Assembly: GCA_005954745.1 (NCBI GenBank)
Contig: CP040678.1
Coordinates: 2,356,001-2,420,000 of the forward strand
Reading direction: 5' to 3'
Source of the DNA: Halostella pelagica
Lineage (GTDB): Archaea > Halobacteriota > Halobacteria > Halobacteriales > Natronoarchaeaceae
Length of the DNA: 64,000 nucleotides
A program made the translations under genes and the position numbers. Shown here piece after piece: positions 45,201-52,691 of the stretch. Under the pieces are notes generated by a model. It saw nothing but the letters and a program-made list of their open reading frames with translations. It did no database searches and was not told the origin of the DNA. Each line of letters starts with the position of its first letter. The stretch's first letter is position 1.

Positions 45201-45323
45201 GACGCGATGGTGAGTGTCGAGACGTTCGGAGGAGTGATCGACGACAACGAGACCGACGACAACGAGACCGACGACGAGATTACCGCCAACGAGACGTCCA
45301 GCGCCGTTTCGCTGCACGGCTAA
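42249..45323 (+). CDS. Secreted repeat protein: DUF7282-like domains joined by Asn-Val-Thr repeat linkers (1024 aa)
   Basis: A Sec-type signal peptide spans 1-29. Five related domains follow at about 38-145, 173-297, 450-594, 693-811 and 862-994, each with VxF(D/E)xQ, GGFVAIH, GSVIGVSE(F/Y), PAGEHxxV and MPHQDTNxNxxYDFV. I recognise this as the haloarchaeal DUF7282 pattern. Linkers at about 300-447, 594-690 and 814-857 are long tracts of D/E-N-V-T units; nearly every unit is an N-glycosylation sequon. There is no C-terminal anchor. The protein is likely an extended, heavily glycosylated surface or matrix protein. Domains 2 and 4 are almost identical in DNA. Confidence 0.88.
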   Translation: MRRKTTKFSAVFVAVLMVLSTGVATAAAAPTAQDESPNVSIQDQTTAGDSIQIESAYVPEGGFVVLHEGSVDGEVIGVSEFRPAGEHNDFQIQLDQSIESDTTVVAVLHRDTNVNRVFDGVDASTDDAYTTNGEVVTSTAGVTVETEEDGAIEDEETGEGNDTETVTEFESTANVTFENQSSEGTSVVIDSVNSTNGTFVAIHDATLLEGNVIGSVIGVSEFLPAGEHENVTVELFDVPGAEFEETELTESQTLIAMPHQDTDDNRNYDFVASNGSEDGPYVNETGVPVTDDGFVLVEVPGEDNVTEDNVTENVTEDNVTENVTEDNVTDNVTEDNVTEAITEENRTVENVTIENLTVENLTVENVTVQNLTVENLSVENFVVIIDLGDGPMNLTDNIPANLTENISANLTDNITANLTDNVTEDNVTDNVTEDNVTENVTDNDSEEAPTANVTFDDQMSNGTAVNVNSTNLSDGGFIAIHEVNESDETTPADETDDSDDRDVSVQPVGEEDDYEIGAVIGSSEYLTAGAHENVTVTLNETLSEDQRLVAMPHQDTNDNLEYDFVATNGSEDGPYTYENGTPVTDDGLVTIEDDVAEDNVTEDNVTEDNVTEDNVTEDNVTEDNVTEDGEEQQIATDDAFITIEVPGADNATEDNVTEDNVTDDNVTNVTQDNVTDNVTEDNVTNMTEFEPNANVTFENQSSEGTSVVIDSVNSTNGTFVAIHDATLLEGNVIGSVIGVSEFLPAGEHENVTVELFDVPGAEFEETELTESQTLIAMAHQDTNDNLVYDFVTSNGTEDGPYLEETGEFVTGGTNETISNETMENATEDNVTENNVTEDNVTDDVTEDNATEDNVTGDAAVELEANATVQFDNQTTSGEIVGIESVNLSEGGFVAIHNESLLEGDAIGSVIGVSEYLEPGEHSDIPVRLFNVSGATFENTTLGENETLIAMPHLDTNENETYDFVATNGSEDGPYINETDAPIVDDAMVSVETFGGVIDDNETDDNETDDEITANETSSAVSLHG

Positions 45324-45329
45324 CGGCCG

Positions 45330-45635
45330 CTACGAGCCGCCGCTTTCTTTTCCGCTGCGTACCGCCGACCAGACCGCGGTCCCGCCGAGTAAAAAGGCGG
45401 GCAAGAGCGGGAGAACGAGTAGCGCGACCTCCCACGGTAAAGCGGGCGGCCGAACCAAGACGATCGCCGGCACGACCAGAAACGAGACGATGATGACGCC
45501 GACCAGCGTCCAGCCACGCCAGTCGAACTCGCGGCCCTGTTCCGGACCGGGTTCGACCGTCGCGGAGTTCGTTCCGACCGCTGCAGCGTCGTCGTCGGGG
45601 TCGTGGACGTAGCCGCCCGCGTCGTCAGAGCTCAC
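45330..45635 (-). CDS. Small two-TM membrane protein (101 aa)
   Basis: An acidic N-terminus of ~40 residues is followed by two membrane helices (about 45-63 and 68-92) with a short basic/Gly tail. The start overlaps the end of the upstream oxidoreductase gene by 11 nt, so the two are cotranscribed. Function unknown. Confidence 0.7.
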   Translation of the reverse strand: MSSDDAGGYVHDPDDDAAAVGTNSATVEPGPEQGREFDWRGWTLVGVIIVSFLVVPAIVLVRPPALPWEVALLVLPLLPAFLLGGTAVWSAVRSGKESGGS

Positions 45636-46665
45636 TGTCTGGTTTTACAACCACTTTGCCAAAGCCCTCACGGTTCTCCAGCATCTCGTGGGCGCGAACC
45701 GTCCGGCTCATCGGCAAGACATCGCGGATGCGCGGTTCGAACGTTCCGTCCCAGACGAGTTCGAGGACGTCGTCCGCCTCGCCCGGCGTCGCCATCGTCG
45801 ACCCGATGACCTGCAACTGGTTCCAGAAGATGCGATTGATGTTCGTCTCCGGCGCGGGTCCTGTCGTCGCCCCGCACGTGAGCAGGCGACCGCCCTTGGC
45901 GAGACTGGCGAGCGAGTCCGTCCACGTGGCCGCGCCGACGTGGTCGACGACGACGTCGACCCCGCGCTTGCCCGTGAGGTCGCGGATCTCGCTCGCGAAG
46001 TCCGCCGTTTCGTAGTTGACGACGTGGTCCGCGCCGCACTCGCGGGCGTATTCGAGTTTCTCGTCGCTGCTGCCGGTCGCGTACACCGTCGCGCCGGCGT
46101 GATCGGCGATCTGAACGGCGGCGTGGCCGACGCCGCCGCTGGCACCGAGGACGAGAACGTCCTCGCCCGGCGACACGTCGCCGCGGGAGATGAGCATTCG
46201 CCAGGCGGTCTGGAACACGAGCGGCGCGGCCGCGGCCGTCTCCCAGTCGACTCCCTCGGGGACGGGAACGAGATTTCGTTCGGGGATAGCCGCAAACTCG
46301 CTGTGAACGCCGGGTTTGTGTTCGCCGATCACGCCGAAGTTCACGCACATCGCGACGTCGCCGTCGCGGCAGTATTCGCACTCGCCGCACCACGTGCCGG
46401 CGAGCAGAGCGACGCGGTCACCGGGTTCGAACCGCGAGACGCCGTCGCCGACAGCGTCGACGACGCCGGCGGCGTCGCTCCCCGGAACGTGGGGCATTTC
46501 GAGGTCGATATGGGGGAGGCCGCGGCGCGTCCAAACGTCGAGATGGTTCAACGCGCCGGCTTTCACGTCGACCAGGACCTCGTCGTAAGCCGGGTCCGGG
46601 TCCGGGAAATCGCCGTACTCGATGACGTCGGTATCGCCGTGGCCGGTGAATTTGACCGCCTGCAT
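45625..46665 (-). CDS. Zinc-type MDR alcohol dehydrogenase/quinone oxidoreductase (346 aa)
   Basis: The N-terminal GroES-like domain has HVPGSDAAGVV, the structural zinc loop CGECEYCRDGDVAMC (~93-107), and VIGEHKPGVHSEF. The Rossmann domain has VLGASGGVGHAAVQIA (~166). It uses NAD(P)H on alcohol, aldehyde or quinone substrates; which one is open. I start at 46665 because the nine codons upstream do not fit the family start MQAVKF. Confidence 0.9.
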   Translation of the reverse strand: MQAVKFTGHGDTDVIEYGDFPDPDPAYDEVLVDVKAGALNHLDVWTRRGLPHIDLEMPHVPGSDAAGVVDAVGDGVSRFEPGDRVALLAGTWCGECEYCRDGDVAMCVNFGVIGEHKPGVHSEFAAIPERNLVPVPEGVDWETAAAAPLVFQTAWRMLISRGDVSPGEDVLVLGASGGVGHAAVQIADHAGATVYATGSSDEKLEYARECGADHVVNYETADFASEIRDLTGKRGVDVVVDHVGAATWTDSLASLAKGGRLLTCGATTGPAPETNINRIFWNQLQVIGSTMATPGEADDVLELVWDGTFEPRIRDVLPMSRTVRAHEMLENREGFGKVVVKPDSEL

Positions 46666-46785
46666 GGGAACGCCGTCGACCGCCGGAGGCAAAACGCTGC
46701 CGCTCGACTCCGCCCACCGCTGGGTCGAATTCGGGCCGCCGTGACTCGGGAGACACTTTAGTGGCGTCCGCTGGAAGTGACGGGT

Positions 46786-47625
46786 ATGGTCGATTTCCAG
46801 TCACGCGATACGCGACGGGGGGTGGAGGACGACGAACCCGACGAAGAGGCGACGGACTCCGAGTCCGAAACGGAGGAAGCCGAGAGCGAGACAACTGAAG
46901 GCGATGACGAAGTCGAAACCACAGCCGAACCGGACGATGAAGCCGAAACCGGGGTAGACGAAGCTGTCGACGAGTCCTCGGAAGCGTCAGAGAGCAAGAA
47001 TCACTCAGCGGGTCAGTTGGACGATGGGGGATCCGAAAGCCGCGACGACGAGCAGGCCGACCACGGCGGCGACGGACACGGAGACAATAGCGGCCATCAC
47101 GCCGGACACGACCACAGCCACGACCATCACGCCCACGACCTCGACACGCTCGGCGTTGCGGTCGTTACGGTGTCGTCGTCCCGGACGCTCTCTGACGACC
47201 CGGCAGGCGACACCATCACTGCGGCGATGGAGGCGGACGACGACGAGGTGGTGACGCGGGAACTGATCCCTGACGAGTACGACAGAATCGAAGGAACGCT
47301 CGACAATCTCGTCGGTCGGGGTGATGTCGACGTGATCGTCACGAGCGGAGGTACCGGAGTCACGCCCGACGACGTCACGATAGAAGCGGCAAAACGGCTG
47401 TTCGACAAGGAACTCCCCGGGTTCGGCGAGCTGTTTCGACTGTTGTCCTACGACGAGATCGGGACGAGAGTCGTCGGCACGCGGGCGACCGCGGGTATCG
47501 TCAACGGGGTTCCGGTCTTCTGTCTCCCGGGGAGCGAGAACGCCGCCCGTCTCGGTGCCGAAACGATCATTTCGGAGGAGGCGGACCACCTCGCGGGGCT
47601 GGCGAAGCGCCCGGAAAAGCAATAA
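46786..47625 (+). CDS. moaB: MoaB/MogA-family molybdopterin protein with acidic and His-rich N-terminus (279 aa)
   Basis: The C-terminal half (~120-279) is the MoaB/MogA fold: VAVVTVSSSRTLSDDPAGD, VIVTSGGTGVTPDD, LPGFGELFR and FCLPGS. The family adenylylates molybdopterin before molybdenum insertion. The first ~115 residues are Glu/Asp/Thr-rich and then His/Asp/Gly-rich (HHAGHDHSHDHHAHD, ~105-119), an unusual addition that could bind metal. Divergent from the MDR gene. Confidence 0.88.
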   Translation: MVDFQSRDTRRGVEDDEPDEEATDSESETEEAESETTEGDDEVETTAEPDDEAETGVDEAVDESSEASESKNHSAGQLDDGGSESRDDEQADHGGDGHGDNSGHHAGHDHSHDHHAHDLDTLGVAVVTVSSSRTLSDDPAGDTITAAMEADDDEVVTRELIPDEYDRIEGTLDNLVGRGDVDVIVTSGGTGVTPDDVTIEAAKRLFDKELPGFGELFRLLSYDEIGTRVVGTRATAGIVNGVPVFCLPGSENAARLGAETIISEEADHLAGLAKRPEKQ

Positions 47626-47691
47626 CATATACGTGACGCAAAACAGGATTGGAAAGATTCTTCTCGTCGGCGTGGGAGGGTCCGGACGACG

Positions 47692-48288
47692 ATGTACACC
47701 GGAGTGGTGGAGACGACAGGCGTACTGCGATCGATCGACCGTACCGACGGGGGTTGTCGGCTGCGTGTAGCGACGGACACAGCCGACCTCGACGCGGAAG
47801 ACAGCGTCGGCATCGATGGCGTCTGTCTGACCGCCGAACGGGTCGGAGACGGGTGGTTCGAGGCGTTTTGCTCGCGGGAGACCGTGACTCGAACGTACCT
47901 CGCCGACCGCTCCGCGGGCGACGAGGTCAACGTCGAGCGGCCGGTCGCTCTCGACGACGCCCTCGACGGTCACGTGGTCAGGGGGACGGTCGACACTGTT
48001 ACACGGGTCGCGGCTATCGAACCGGACGGCGACGGCTGGCGCTACGAGTTCCGGCTTCCGGACGGGTACGAGCAGTATCTCGTCGAGAAGGGCGCGGTGG
48101 CGATAGACGGCATCAGTCTCACCATCGCGGACGTCGGCCGTGAGACGTTCGCCGTCGCCGTGGTGCCGACGACGCGCGAGGTGACCACCCTCTCGGAGAA
48201 GTCAGTGGGCGATCCGGTCCACTTCGAGGCGGACCTGCTCGCGAAGTACGTCGAGCGACAGCGGACCGTCGCGGACGGGCCGGCGTAA
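47692..48288 (+). CDS. ribE: Riboflavin synthase, alpha-type (198 aa)
   Basis: Two tandem lumazine-binding beta-barrel domains: the first starts MYTGVVETTG with GIDGVCLTAE, the second has GHVVRGTVD (~85) and AIDGISLTIADV (~135). It dismutates two dimethylribityllumazine molecules to riboflavin. Length is normal. It ends one base before the convergent cupin gene's stop. Confidence 0.92.
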   Translation: MYTGVVETTGVLRSIDRTDGGCRLRVATDTADLDAEDSVGIDGVCLTAERVGDGWFEAFCSRETVTRTYLADRSAGDEVNVERPVALDDALDGHVVRGTVDTVTRVAAIEPDGDGWRYEFRLPDGYEQYLVEKGAVAIDGISLTIADVGRETFAVAVVPTTREVTTLSEKSVGDPVHFEADLLAKYVERQRTVADGPA

Positions 48289-48606
48289 CTACCCCGGCAT
48301 CGGACAGAGGCTCGCGGTCAGGACCGCCGTCTCGTCGCCGTCGTTGCGAGCGCCGTGACCGACGCCCCGCTCGTGGAGGACCACGCCCGGCGCGCTCACC
48401 TGCTCTTCCTCGCCGTCTTGCAGGACGGTGACGGTTCCCTCGACGACGTGGAAGACGTTCGTCGAATCGGCGTGTTCGTGCGGGTCGAGCGTCGCGCCCG
48501 GCCCGAGCACGAACGCCTTGACGAGCACGTCGTCGGTCACCGCGACTTCGGCGTCGACAACCTCGCCCTCGTCAGCGTCGATCTCAGGATACCGATCGAG
48601 TGCCAT
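48289..48606 (-). CDS. Small cupin-domain protein (105 aa)
   Basis: The cupin metal motif is visible as DPHEHADSTNVFHVVEG (~41-57) with the second His in ERGVGHGARN (~79-88). Small single-domain cupins bind a metal and act as isomerases, dioxygenases or sensors; the reaction is unknown. Confidence 0.85.
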   Translation of the reverse strand: MALDRYPEIDADEGEVVDAEVAVTDDVLVKAFVLGPGATLDPHEHADSTNVFHVVEGTVTVLQDGEEEQVSAPGVVLHERGVGHGARNDGDETAVLTASLCPMPG

Positions 48607-48996
48607 ACGATGACGTACCGCCGCCTCGGAGATATATCTGGCCGTTATGCGTCGCGATGATGTTGTTCTGCTTCGGTTAGAGCGGCGGAACGCTCGTCAC
48701 CTGGGGAGTCGGCTAGGTGTCCACAGCAAAGGCGGACGGCCCGACAACTGGCAACTCGTGAGGCCCTGTCCAGAGACGGTTCCCGAGCTCTGCTAAAAAT
48801 GAACTGTATATTACCATTTACAGTTCAGGCCGTTTCTATTAAATCGTATGTATTGAACTGTCTCAACACCAATCACGAGAATATATACAATCCGGTATAG
48901 AATTTCTTATATACAATAAAACCGCGCAAAAGGAGTTAATCCGAGCAAACTACTTCTCGGGTTTAATACCCCGTGCCGACATGTCCCGGATGGAGC
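48607..48996. other. AT-rich intergenic region with operator-like inverted repeat
   Basis: No gene found. It is AT-rich from 48795 to 48965 compared with its neighbours. TGAACTGTA (48800-48808) and TACAGTTCA (48819-48827) are perfect inverted arms around 10 nt, and a third TTGAACTGT lies at about 48853-48861. TTTAATACC at 48962-48970 is the likely TATA of the next gene. Confidence 0.55.
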
Positions 48997-49992
48997 ATGT
49001 TCGACTCAAACCCGAATCGACGAACGGTCCTGAAGGCGATCGGCGGCACGGCCGCGGTCGCTGCGGTACCGACAAGTGTGCAGGCGAGCGATGAAGAGTG
49101 GCGGGCAGTCGAGACGCCGACGGAGGGCACTCTCCACGGCACCGAAGCCACGACCAACGGCTACTACGCCGTCGGTGAGGGCGGTATCGTCATCCACCGC
49201 ACGGACGAAGGATGGAAGAAGGTCCTCGACGGTGGGCCGACCGGCAACGGTAACGACCTGTACGGCTCGGACACGACGGACTACGGCACGCGCATGTGGT
49301 TCGTCGGGTCGAGCGGAGTAATCGGAGAGTACGACGTCGAAACGGGCAACCTCGAGGACCACTCCGCACCCAACGACAACACGAACAACTACAACGACGT
49401 CGCTGTGACCGGCGAAGGTGGCAGCGCGAACGTGTACGTGGCGGGCGACTCCGGAAAGATCTACTACAGCTTCGAGAACGGCGAGTCCGGCACGTGGGAG
49501 TACGTGACGCCCGGAAGCGGTTCCGCGATCCAGTCCATCGACTTCCACGACGACCGCTCCGGCCACGCCGTCGACTCGAACGGCCGCGTCTTCGAGACGA
49601 CCGACGGCACGACCTGGGAGCCGATCGGTCTGCAGGACGCCAACGTCAACTTCTACGGCGTTGTCTCCCGAAGCGAGACAACCCATCAGACGGAGTCTGA
49701 TGACGCCGACAGCGACGGTCGCGACGGCGTTTGGGTCTCCGGCGGCGGCGGTATGGTGTTCCACTACGACGGATCCCAGTGGACCTCGGCCGACACCGGC
49801 GACGCCGGCCTGCAGGACGTCATCATCACGTCCGGCGAAGGCTACACCGTCGGCGGCGGAGGGAAACTGTACGAGTACGACGGCGATCAGTGGACACAGG
49901 CCGACACGCCGACCGGCGAGAACCTGAAGGCGGTGCTCCAGAGCACCACCGACATCGCCGTCGGCGCTGGCGGAACGGTACTGGAACACTAA
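48997..49992 (+). CDS. Tat-exported beta-propeller protein (331 aa)
   Basis: Starts MFDSNPNRRTVLKAIGGTAA, a twin-arginine signal with cleavage near VQA. The rest is a series of ~40-residue blade repeats, each with a G-rich strand and a DG.W or similar turn (SGGGGMVFHYDGSQWTSAD, GGGGKLYEYDGDQWTQAD). This matches exported BNR/Ycf48-like propellers. No catalytic site; probably a binding or assembly factor outside the membrane. The ATG at 48997 fits the TATA element 27-35 nt upstream. Confidence 0.82.
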   Translation: MFDSNPNRRTVLKAIGGTAAVAAVPTSVQASDEEWRAVETPTEGTLHGTEATTNGYYAVGEGGIVIHRTDEGWKKVLDGGPTGNGNDLYGSDTTDYGTRMWFVGSSGVIGEYDVETGNLEDHSAPNDNTNNYNDVAVTGEGGSANVYVAGDSGKIYYSFENGESGTWEYVTPGSGSAIQSIDFHDDRSGHAVDSNGRVFETTDGTTWEPIGLQDANVNFYGVVSRSETTHQTESDDADSDGRDGVWVSGGGGMVFHYDGSQWTSADTGDAGLQDVIITSGEGYTVGGGGKLYEYDGDQWTQADTPTGENLKAVLQSTTDIAVGAGGTVLEH

Positions 49993-50235
49993 ACTGCAGG
50001 CGGTCTCACGGTTGGTCCCAGGCTCCTGTCATCCCACTGTCCCCGGTACGCCAGCCGGTTGTCAGAGAGCACCCCTCACCGGGGACAGACGTCGTTTCGG
50101 ACCGGGCGTAGCAAGCGGCGAAACCGCGTGTTTAGCCGAGGTTCGCGGTCCGCGTCTCACCGACGTGCGGCACCGTCTTGTTCCTGCCACGACACGTCGC
50201 CACAACTTATACCGCCGCCCGCATAACAAACCGGT

Positions 50236-51369
50236 ATGCCCGGAGCAGACCTCAATCGAGGACTCGAAGGTATCACGGTCGCCGAGACGCGACTCAGCTA
50301 CATCGACGGCGAGTCCGGCGAACTCGTTATCGGCGGGTTCCCGGTCAAGGAACTCGCGGTCGACGCGACGTACGAGGAGAGCGTCTTCCTCCTGTTGAAC
50401 GACCGCCTTCCTGCCGCCGACGAACTCGCCGAATTCCGCTCCGATCTCGCGAACCGCCGCGAAGTGGGAGACGAGGTTCGGGCGGTCCTCCGGCGGGCCG
50501 CCGAGGAGGAAAAGCCCGCGATGGACGCCCTTCGGATGGGCGCTGCGGCGGCGAATCTCGGAACGGGCGAGGAGAACCCGCGGGAGGACGCCCGACGCGT
50601 CATCGCCGTACTGCCGACCATCGTCGCGGCGTACTGGCGCTACCGCCAGGGAGCGGAACCGGTCGCGCCCCGCGAGGAACTGGGCCACGCGGCAAACTAC
50701 CTCTACATGCTGACGGGAGAGGAGCCGAGCGACCCACAAGTGCGGGGGCTAGAAACCTATCTCAACACCGTGATAGACCACGGCCTGAACGCGTCGACGT
50801 TCAGTGCCCGAACGGTAGTTTCGACCGAATCGGACGTCGTCAGCGCGGCGGCGGCCGCCGTCGGAACGCTCAAAGGTCCACTGCACGGCGGTGCTCCCGG
50901 CCCCGTCCTCGACATGCTGGAGGAGGTCCACGAGTCCGGCGACGCCGAGGCGTACGTCCGCGAGACGCTGGAGTCCGGCGAGCGACTGATGGGCTTTGGC
51001 CACCGTGTCTACCGCGTCCGGGACCCGCGGGCGGCGGTGCTCTCGACGGCCGCCGAGCGATTCTACGAGGCGGCGGGCGACGACTCCTTCTTCGAGACTG
51101 TCCAGGAGTTCGAGAACGTCGCCGTCGACGTTCTGGCCGAGCACAAGCCGGACCGACGGTTGGAGACGAACGTCGAGTTCTACACCGCGGCCCTGCTGCG
51201 CGGCGTCGGCGTCCCGCGGGACCTGTTCACGGCGACGTTCGGGGTGTCCCGAGTCGGCGGGTGGATGGCGCACTGCCTGGAACAGCTAGACGACAACCGC
51301 CTTATCAGACCGCGCTCTCGCTACGTCGGGGAGACGGACCGAACGTGGACCCCCGTCGAGAACCGATAG
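50236..51369 (+). CDS. Citrate synthase/methylcitrate synthase family (377 aa)
   Basis: Condenses acetyl-CoA (or propionyl-CoA) with oxaloacetate. Family motifs: GLEGITVAETRLSYIDGE at the start, the His in GPLHGGAPG (~220), GFGHRVYRVRDPRA (~253-266), and TNVEFYTA (~312). The last normally holds the catalytic Asp (NVDFY); a Glu stands there, as in the second-type (CitA-like) enzymes. TATA-like CTTATACC lies ~25 nt before the ATG. Confidence 0.9.
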   Translation: MPGADLNRGLEGITVAETRLSYIDGESGELVIGGFPVKELAVDATYEESVFLLLNDRLPAADELAEFRSDLANRREVGDEVRAVLRRAAEEEKPAMDALRMGAAAANLGTGEENPREDARRVIAVLPTIVAAYWRYRQGAEPVAPREELGHAANYLYMLTGEEPSDPQVRGLETYLNTVIDHGLNASTFSARTVVSTESDVVSAAAAAVGTLKGPLHGGAPGPVLDMLEEVHESGDAEAYVRETLESGERLMGFGHRVYRVRDPRAAVLSTAAERFYEAAGDDSFFETVQEFENVAVDVLAEHKPDRRLETNVEFYTAALLRGVGVPRDLFTATFGVSRVGGWMAHCLEQLDDNRLIRPRSRYVGETDRTWTPVENR

Positions 51370-51447
51370 CAGCCGAACGGAGTGGGACATAACGCCATAC
51401 AGAACAGTCGAGCAGTCGGAACTGCCCGGCACTTTCGTACTCAGCGG

Positions 51448-51774
51448 TTACGCAGTACCGCTCAGTTCCTCGGCGACCGCGTCCGGGCCGAGCAGGTCGG
51501 GGTCGACCGCGAGGTCGACCTGCGCGCTGGCGAACTCCGGGAACGAGTCCCGCGAGTAGATGACGACGCGGAGGTCGTCGTTGAGGTCTTTCGCGATGGG
51601 GACGGCGGTCGCCTGTTCCACGTCCGTCAGGACGAACAGGTCCGCGTCGACGATGCCGGCCTCCTCCAGTGCGGGGCGCGTGGCTATCTCCTCGACCGTC
51701 GCGACCTCGTTCCCCTCGCCTTCCAGGTTCACAATCAGTCCCTCGTCGTCGTGGCCCGCGAACACTACCTGCAT
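51448..51774 (-). CDS. TrkA-N-like small protein, DUF7126-like (108 aa)
   Basis: A single Rossmann-like half: [32 protein letters not shown] and VVIYSRDSFPEFASAQVD. Similar short proteins lie behind guaA in haloarchaea. I begin at 51774, where the ATG overlaps the guaA stop (TGATG); the longer frame upstream is guaA read in another phase. Ligand and role are unknown. Confidence 0.8.
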   Translation of the reverse strand: MQVVFAGHDDEGLIVNLEGEGNEVATVEEIATRPALEEAGIVDADLFVLTDVEQATAVPIAKDLNDDLRVVIYSRDSFPEFASAQVDLAVDPDLLGPDAVAEELSGTA

Positions 51775-52691
51775 CACTCGTACTCTATGGTGGCCGGCGG
51801 CTTGTGTGTCACGTCGTAGACGACCCGCGCGACGTTCTCGTGGGAGCCGGTGATCCGGGACTGGATCCGCTGGAGCGTCTCCCAGTCGATCTCTTGGGCG
51901 CGGGCGGTCATGCCGTCCCGCGATTCGACGGAGCGGACGGAGACGACCCAACCGTGGACGCGGTTGTCCCCTTTGACGCCCGTCGCCTTGCCGATGACGG
52001 CGGCCAGCGCCTGCCAGGGCTCGTACTCCACCAGTTCCTCCTCGACGACGTGGTTCGCTTCGCGCGCGACCTCGAGTTTCTCCTCGGTGACCTCGCCGAT
52101 GATCCGCACCGCGAGTCCGGGACCCGGGAACGGCATCCGCTCGGCGACGAGTTCGTCGAGGTCGAGTTCGCGGGCGACCTCGCGGACCTCGTCCTTGTAG
52201 AGGTCGCGCATCGGCTCGACGATACCGTCGAAGTCGACCACGTCGGGCAGTCCGCCGACGTTGTGGTGGGACTTGATCGTCCCCTCGCTCTCGATGCGGT
52301 CAGGGTAGATGGTCCCCTGTACGAGGTAGTCCGCGTCGACCTCCTTCGCGACGGTCTCGAACTCCCGGATGAACTGCTCGCCGATAATGTGGCGCTTTTC
52401 CTCGGGGTCGGTCGTGTCTCCGAGCGCGTCGAGGAACCGGTCCCGGGCGTCGACTATCCGGAGCGAGTCCATGTAGTCGAACGTCTCTCTCAACTGATCG
52501 GTCTCGCCTTTCCGCATCAGGCCGGTGTCGACGTAGACGGGTGTCAACTGGTCGCCGATGGCCTCGTACGCCAGCGCGGCGGCCGTCGACGAGTCGACGC
52601 CGCCCGACAGCGCGATGACGGCGTTCGCGTCGCCGACCGCGTCGGCTATCTCGGCTATCTTCTCGTCGATGAACGAGTCTACGTCGACCAT
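51774..52691 (-). CDS. guaAB: GMP synthase, PP-loop (ATP pyrophosphatase) subunit B (305 aa)
   Basis: Activates XMP with ATP for amination to GMP. The PP-loop is [17 protein letters not shown] (~28-44), with [17 protein letters not shown] and [24 protein letters not shown] as the typical GuaA C-terminus. The glutaminase part is missing, as in archaea with two separate subunits. The start overlaps the pyrG stop, so the genes are coupled. Confidence 0.95.
   Translation of the reverse strand: MVDVDSFIDEKIAEIADAVGDANAVIALSGGVDSSTAAALAYEAIGDQLTPVYVDTGLMRKGETDQLRETFDYMDSLRIVDARDRFLDALGDTTDPEEKRHIIGEQFIREFETVAKEVDADYLVQGTIYPDRIESEGTIKSHHNVGGLPDVVDFDGIVEPMRDLYKDEVREVARELDLDELVAERMPFPGPGLAVRIIGEVTEEKLEVAREANHVVEEELVEYEPWQALAAVIGKATGVKGDNRVHGWVVSVRSVESRDGMTARAQEIDWETLQRIQSRITGSHENVARVVYDVTHKPPATIEYE

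Noticed and set aside
51774-52691. Suspicion that guaA is truncated because it lacks a glutaminase domain
   Set aside because: Archaea commonly encode the two GMP synthase subunits as separate genes, and the PP-loop subunit here has normal start, end and motifs.
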